From Catalinimonas alkaloidigena (GTDB lineage Bacteria; Bacteroidota; Bacteroidia; Cytophagales; Cyclobacteriaceae): a stretch of 64,000 bases of DNA. The position numbers and the translations under genes were made by a program. Location: NCBI RefSeq assembly GCF_029504655.1, contig NZ_JAQFIL010000003.1, positions 62,001-126,000 on the forward strand. The letters run 5' to 3'. The notes beneath the pieces are model-generated. The model was not told the origin of the DNA. It made no database searches and worked only from the letters and a program-made list of their open reading frames with translations. Below, one piece after another: positions 61,048 to 64,000 of this stretch; positions within the stretch are counted from its first letter, which is position 1, and each line of letters starts with the position of its first letter.

Positions 61048-62883
61048 ATGAAAAATAGATTCAGACCACATACCTTCCATATTCCTGTAATGGGGACTGG
61101 GTATACCATTGACACCCCTATAAAAGTGGCTCCGTACGGCATCACTTCAGTCATATCCATCATAGACCACAGGCTCGTAGAACAAATGCGTGAATACCAT
61201 AGCAGGCTACACAATTATGCCTATACCCCAATTCATGAAAAAGAGGAAGACAGCAGGGCAAGAAGTATTACCGCATACTTAGATCTGGTCAATGATATTG
61301 TCATTGAGAAGCTTAATAAGCTCAAAAAATCTTCATTTGAAGCAGAAAGTGAAATCACAAAATATTTTGAAATGCTTCCCGAGTCTTCCCCGCTCAAGCA
61401 TGAATATAGACAGATGCTTCAGTCCGGCAAAGAGAACCAAAAAAGAAAACAAGAGCAATTAAGGGATAAAATCGTGCCTGGAGCGATTGACGTGAATATC
61501 ATGACCAAGCTTGATAAAGTTAACTACTCCGGAAATGAAGCTTTACCGGTAGAATACAATGACGCGCATGCAGCGTTACGAGGATTCGCGAATAGCAGGC
61601 TTTCATCATCAGTGGTGCTCTCTGCAGGTCTAAACCCAAGGTTATATGGTTACATGGCAACTTTTAATGATTTCTTTCCTGATCATTCAGGTTTAGCAAG
61701 AAAGAAAATAATATTAAAAGTTAGCGATTACCGTTCTGCTTTGATTCAGGGTAAGTTTCTGGCAAAAAAGGGATTGTGGGTATCAGAATTCAGGATAGAA
61801 TCAGGGTTAAATTGCGGGGGGCACGCGTTTGCCACAGATGGTTATTTGCTGGGACCTATCCTACAAGAGTTTAAAGAAAAGAGGGATGATCTTGTATTTT
61901 CTCTATTTCAGATTTATACAGAAGTACTCAACAATGATAGAGGAAAAGTGGTGCAGGAGCCACCTCCCGTTTTCATTACTGTGCAGGGAGGAGTGGGCAC
62001 ATATAATGAACACAACTTCCTGCTTGACTTTTATAACATTGACTCCGTAGGATGGGGGTCGCCATTTTTGCTGGTTCCGGAGGCTGTAAATATAGACAGA
62101 GGTACTATTGATCTCCTTAGGCAAGCGGAAGAAGAAGAACTCTATTTGAGCAATGTGTCACCTTTAGGAGTACCGTTCAATACGGTGAAAGGAAGTACAG
62201 CTGAACTTGAAAGGCAAAAAAGAATAGAAGCAGGTAAATCTGGCGCTCCCTGTCTAAAGGAACACCTGGTTTTTAACACAGACTTTACCAAAAAGCCGAT
62301 TTGTACCGCTTCCCGGCAATACCAAAAACGCAAGATTAAGGAGCTTAATGATAAAAAGACAGAACTTGATCGTGAAGCTTTCAAAAAATCATTCAACAAA
62401 ATTGTGGAGAAAACATGCTTATGCGTAGGGTTAAGTAATTCCGTATTATTGGAAAATCACATAGAAATGTATCGTGGCTCAAAAGGTATCGCCGTGTGCC
62501 CTGGGCCCAACATGGCTTATTTTTCAAAAATTGCTACGCTAAAAGAAATGGTGGACCATATATATGGTAGGACCAACATAGTCCAAAAAGAAATTCGCCC
62601 CCACATGTTCACTAAAGAACTTAAATTATATATCGATTATCTTCTAACAAAGATAGAGGAATGTCAAGGGCAATTGAGCGATTCACAACTTAAATATTTT
62701 CAATTGTTTGAAGCAAGTCTGGAAGAAGGAGTGAGCTATTATAAAGAACTGTTTTCAAGCCTTAAGTCACAGTTTGAGGATATTAAACCCAGGCTGCTGC
62801 AGGAATTAAACCTACTTCAGAAAGAGTTGAAATATGTTAAATGGAGTATATGTTCAAATTTCAAAGAAGCCTCCATTAGTTGA
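61048..62883 (+). CDS. Unrecognised 611-residue protein, possible TIM-barrel flavoenzyme
   Basis: Soluble protein beginning FRPHTFHIPVMGTGYTIDTP. The centre has ESGLNCGGHAFATDGYLLGP (about 248-270) and FITVQGGVGTYNEHNFLLDF (about 308-330), whose glycine-rich loops recall FMN-binding TIM barrels of the nitronate monooxygenase/glutamate synthase kind. Later come GAPCLKEHLVFNTDF, KKPICTASRQYQKRKI, EKTCLCVGLSN and IAVCPGPNM, so six cysteines cluster in a way that could bind an Fe-S centre. The end is a long helical, Leu/Glu-rich region. It follows the B12 reductase by 34 bases. I do not know this family; the flavin and Fe-S ideas are inference. Confidence 0.6.
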   Translation: MKNRFRPHTFHIPVMGTGYTIDTPIKVAPYGITSVISIIDHRLVEQMREYHSRLHNYAYTPIHEKEEDSRARSITAYLDLVNDIVIEKLNKLKKSSFEAESEITKYFEMLPESSPLKHEYRQMLQSGKENQKRKQEQLRDKIVPGAIDVNIMTKLDKVNYSGNEALPVEYNDAHAALRGFANSRLSSSVVLSAGLNPRLYGYMATFNDFFPDHSGLARKKIILKVSDYRSALIQGKFLAKKGLWVSEFRIESGLNCGGHAFATDGYLLGPILQEFKEKRDDLVFSLFQIYTEVLNNDRGKVVQEPPPVFITVQGGVGTYNEHNFLLDFYNIDSVGWGSPFLLVPEAVNIDRGTIDLLRQAEEEELYLSNVSPLGVPFNTVKGSTAELERQKRIEAGKSGAPCLKEHLVFNTDFTKKPICTASRQYQKRKIKELNDKKTELDREAFKKSFNKIVEKTCLCVGLSNSVLLENHIEMYRGSKGIAVCPGPNMAYFSKIATLKEMVDHIYGRTNIVQKEIRPHMFTKELKLYIDYLLTKIEECQGQLSDSQLKYFQLFEASLEEGVSYYKELFSSLKSQFEDIKPRLLQELNLLQKELKYVKWSICSNFKEASIS

Positions 62884-62911
62884 TGAATATCAATAAGATA
62901 AAAAGAATAAC

Positions 62912-63535
62912 ATGTATTCTAAAAAAGAAGAGATATTTAATGCAGTAACCCACGGAGTGGGGGCCTGCCTTGCCATAGCTGCATTGGTAATTTTGATTGT
63001 TCTGGCTGCAATAAAAGGCACAACCATTCATGTGGTAAGCTTTTCCATCTTTGGAGCCATGTTAGTAATACTTTACACTGTATCAACGCTTTATCATAGT
63101 TTGACCCACAAGAAGGCAAAAAGACTATTCAGGAAGTTTGATCATATGTCCATTTTCCTGCTGATAGCAGGTACCTATACACCCTTTTGTCTAGCTATAT
63201 TAAAAAATTCATTAGGATGGACCATTTTTGGAGTTGTATGGGGAATAGCGATTGCAGGTATTTTGATGAAAGTTTTTTATGTAGGTAAAAAGGAGATACT
63301 TTCAATAGTTCTGTATATCACGCTGGGATGGATTGTAATAATTGCTATTCAGCCATTACATATGCTCATGTCCTTTCAGGGTTTTGTGTTCCTAATATTA
63401 GGGGGTATATTCTATACCTTGGGAACATTTTTTTACGCTCAGCACAAGATTAAGTATAATCATGGGATTTGGCATTTATTTGTACTGGCAGGAAGCACTC
63501 TCCATTTTTTTTCGGTATTAAGTTTATTACCCTGA
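62912..63535 (+). CDS. Hemolysin III / TrhA-type membrane protein (PAQR family)
   Basis: A 207-residue protein with seven membrane helices. Zinc-site-like residues: FNAVTHGVGACLA near 10-22, TLYHSLTH and FRKFDHMSIFLLIAGTYTPF around 60-85, and the C-terminal GIWHLFVLAGSTLHFF (H-x3...H). These define the PAQR/HlyIII superfamily, in which bacterial TrhA affects membrane fluidity. It is 28 bases after the 611-residue gene and may be its operon partner. Confidence 0.9.
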   Translation: MYSKKEEIFNAVTHGVGACLAIAALVILIVLAAIKGTTIHVVSFSIFGAMLVILYTVSTLYHSLTHKKAKRLFRKFDHMSIFLLIAGTYTPFCLAILKNSLGWTIFGVVWGIAIAGILMKVFYVGKKEILSIVLYITLGWIVIIAIQPLHMLMSFQGFVFLILGGIFYTLGTFFYAQHKIKYNHGIWHLFVLAGSTLHFFSVLSLLP

Positions 63536-63830
63536 AATATTTTTTGGTGTTTCATAAAAATTCTAAGTTTTTATTTATGAATGATCTAAGTACTGCGACA
63601 AATTTAATTCACGTATAAACTATTGTTAATATGTTGATTATCAGAATAATAGAAGCTTTTAACCTGTAATCTTAAACAGTCTAACTACTTAATACTATAC
63701 TCAATAACAAAGGCAGGTTAATTTGGAAAGAGAAAAAGGATTAGCTGATTAACCACTATCTAAAAGTTATAGAAAAGTTTATTGAAGTATTTCAGCAAAA
63801 GGAAAAACAACTACGAAATGCCCGAAATAA
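63536..63830. other. A/T-rich gap before the right-edge transposase fragment
   Basis: About 295 bases without a supported gene. A short frame near 63750-63833 (YLKVIEKFIEVFQQKEKQ) is helical and charged but has no start and stops at once; it is too weak to call. No terminator or RNA motif was recognised. Confidence 0.4.
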
Positions 63831-63976
63831 ATAAGCATAACGGCAAAACAGATATTTGCTCAGCATTCTGAAGTGAAAAAATGTTGTGGGGTGGAAAGCA
63901 GTGGACGAGTGGTTACTATTACTATGCTAACACTGTAGGTCAATATGACACTCCTGAACGAATGGTTAACACATAA
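63831..63976 (+). pseudogene. IS200/IS605 TnpA fragment
   Basis: Reading 63831-63880 gives SITAKQIFAQHSEVKK, and after a one-base shift the sequence continues MLWGGKQWTSGYYYYANTVG-QYDTPERM to a stop at 63974. This is the C-terminal part of the Y1 transposase TnpA, where SITA-x-x-IF, K-K-x-LWGG-x-x-W-x-x-GYY and NTVGQYG are conserved. The catalytic HUH and Tyr region lies before this and is missing, and one A is lost in an A6 run near 63876. It is a remnant. Confidence 0.7.
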
Positions 63977-64000
63977 ACCGTTAAATTTAATTAGAATTAC

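Noticed and set aside
1..64000. CRISPR arrays, tRNA/rRNA genes, prophage or integrative element borders
   Set aside because: No regularly spaced repeats, no cloverleaf-like segments and no phage or integrase genes were found on reading both strands; only the three IS-type elements and the small palindrome are mobile candidates.

Overview
The window is chromosomal DNA of a Bacteroidota bacterium, most likely a Cytophagales-type aerobe that can also denitrify. Reasons: the genes match this phylum best (trHbIII globins, a porin O/P, PepSY-like lipoprotein, DUF2249-ScdA-hemerythrin fusion), promoters carry TAnnTTTG-type -7 elements rather than sigma70 boxes, Shine-Dalgarno signals are weak, and base composition is moderate. 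No tRNA, rRNA, CRISPR array or phage was seen.

Layout. 1-2017: end of the nitrous oxide reductase maturation genes nosD-nosF-nosY. 2022-8236: a nitric oxide (NO) module with an NnrS-like protein, a group III truncated hemoglobin, a heme-copper-oxidase-like membrane protein, a RIC iron-sulfur repair protein and a quinol NO reductase (norB). 8267-10034: the scar of a sulfur-assimilation locus (trans-sulfuration enzyme, 39-codon tail of sulfite reductase, broken MetR-like regulator). 10073-11879: cytochrome c/PA14 lipoprotein, Rrf2 regulator, ferredoxin. 11953-19392: FUSC protein, GAPDH, aa3-type oxidase subunits II and I, DUF59 protein. 19526-28581: a long minus-strand gene run headed by a second Rrf2 regulator and a near-perfect dyad, encoding a cbb3-like oxidase, hemoglobin (frameshifted), tryptophan 2,3-dioxygenase, RIC, cupin, DUF488, AhpD-like, hemerythrin and SMR genes. 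28663-34777: stress genes and a histidine kinase plus an unusual REC-CRP fusion regulator. 34838-36041: an intact IS4-family element with a 9-bp target duplication. 36719-38938: three consecutive decayed genes. 39637-43515: porin, PepSY-like lipoprotein, two-component pair. 44018-45247: flavohemoglobin. 45487-50210: nitrate-reductase-like complex (cytochrome b, Mo subunit, ferredoxin subunit, Rieske, small membrane protein). 50546-54000: TDT transporter, a 93-bp MITE-like element, and a cytochrome c gene split by an ISL3-family element with an 8-bp duplication. 54141-63535: Met-rich outer-membrane protein (frameshifted), ClC channel, another RIC, a hemerythrin-like relative, a B12-type ribonucleotide reductase (frameshifted), an unrecognised 611-residue protein, and a hemolysin III-type membrane protein. 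The right edge holds an IS200/IS605 transposase fragment.

The genes fit one theme: life at low oxygen with nitrogen oxides. Nitrate reduction, NO reduction and N2O reductase assembly are present; NO is buffered by globins, flavohemoglobin and several RIC/hemerythrin proteins. Two candidate regulons can be read directly. TGAT-N4-ATCA boxes about 24 nt upstream of TAnnTTTG-like elements precede the NO module, a RIC gene, the Met-rich protein and the kinase gene, and fit the encoded REC-CRP regulator. GAC-N6-RTC dyads precede both Rrf2 operons and the flavohemoglobin gene, as expected for an NsrR-like regulon. Several genes are broken by indels, often in homopolymers, so either decay or residual assembly error must be kept in mind.
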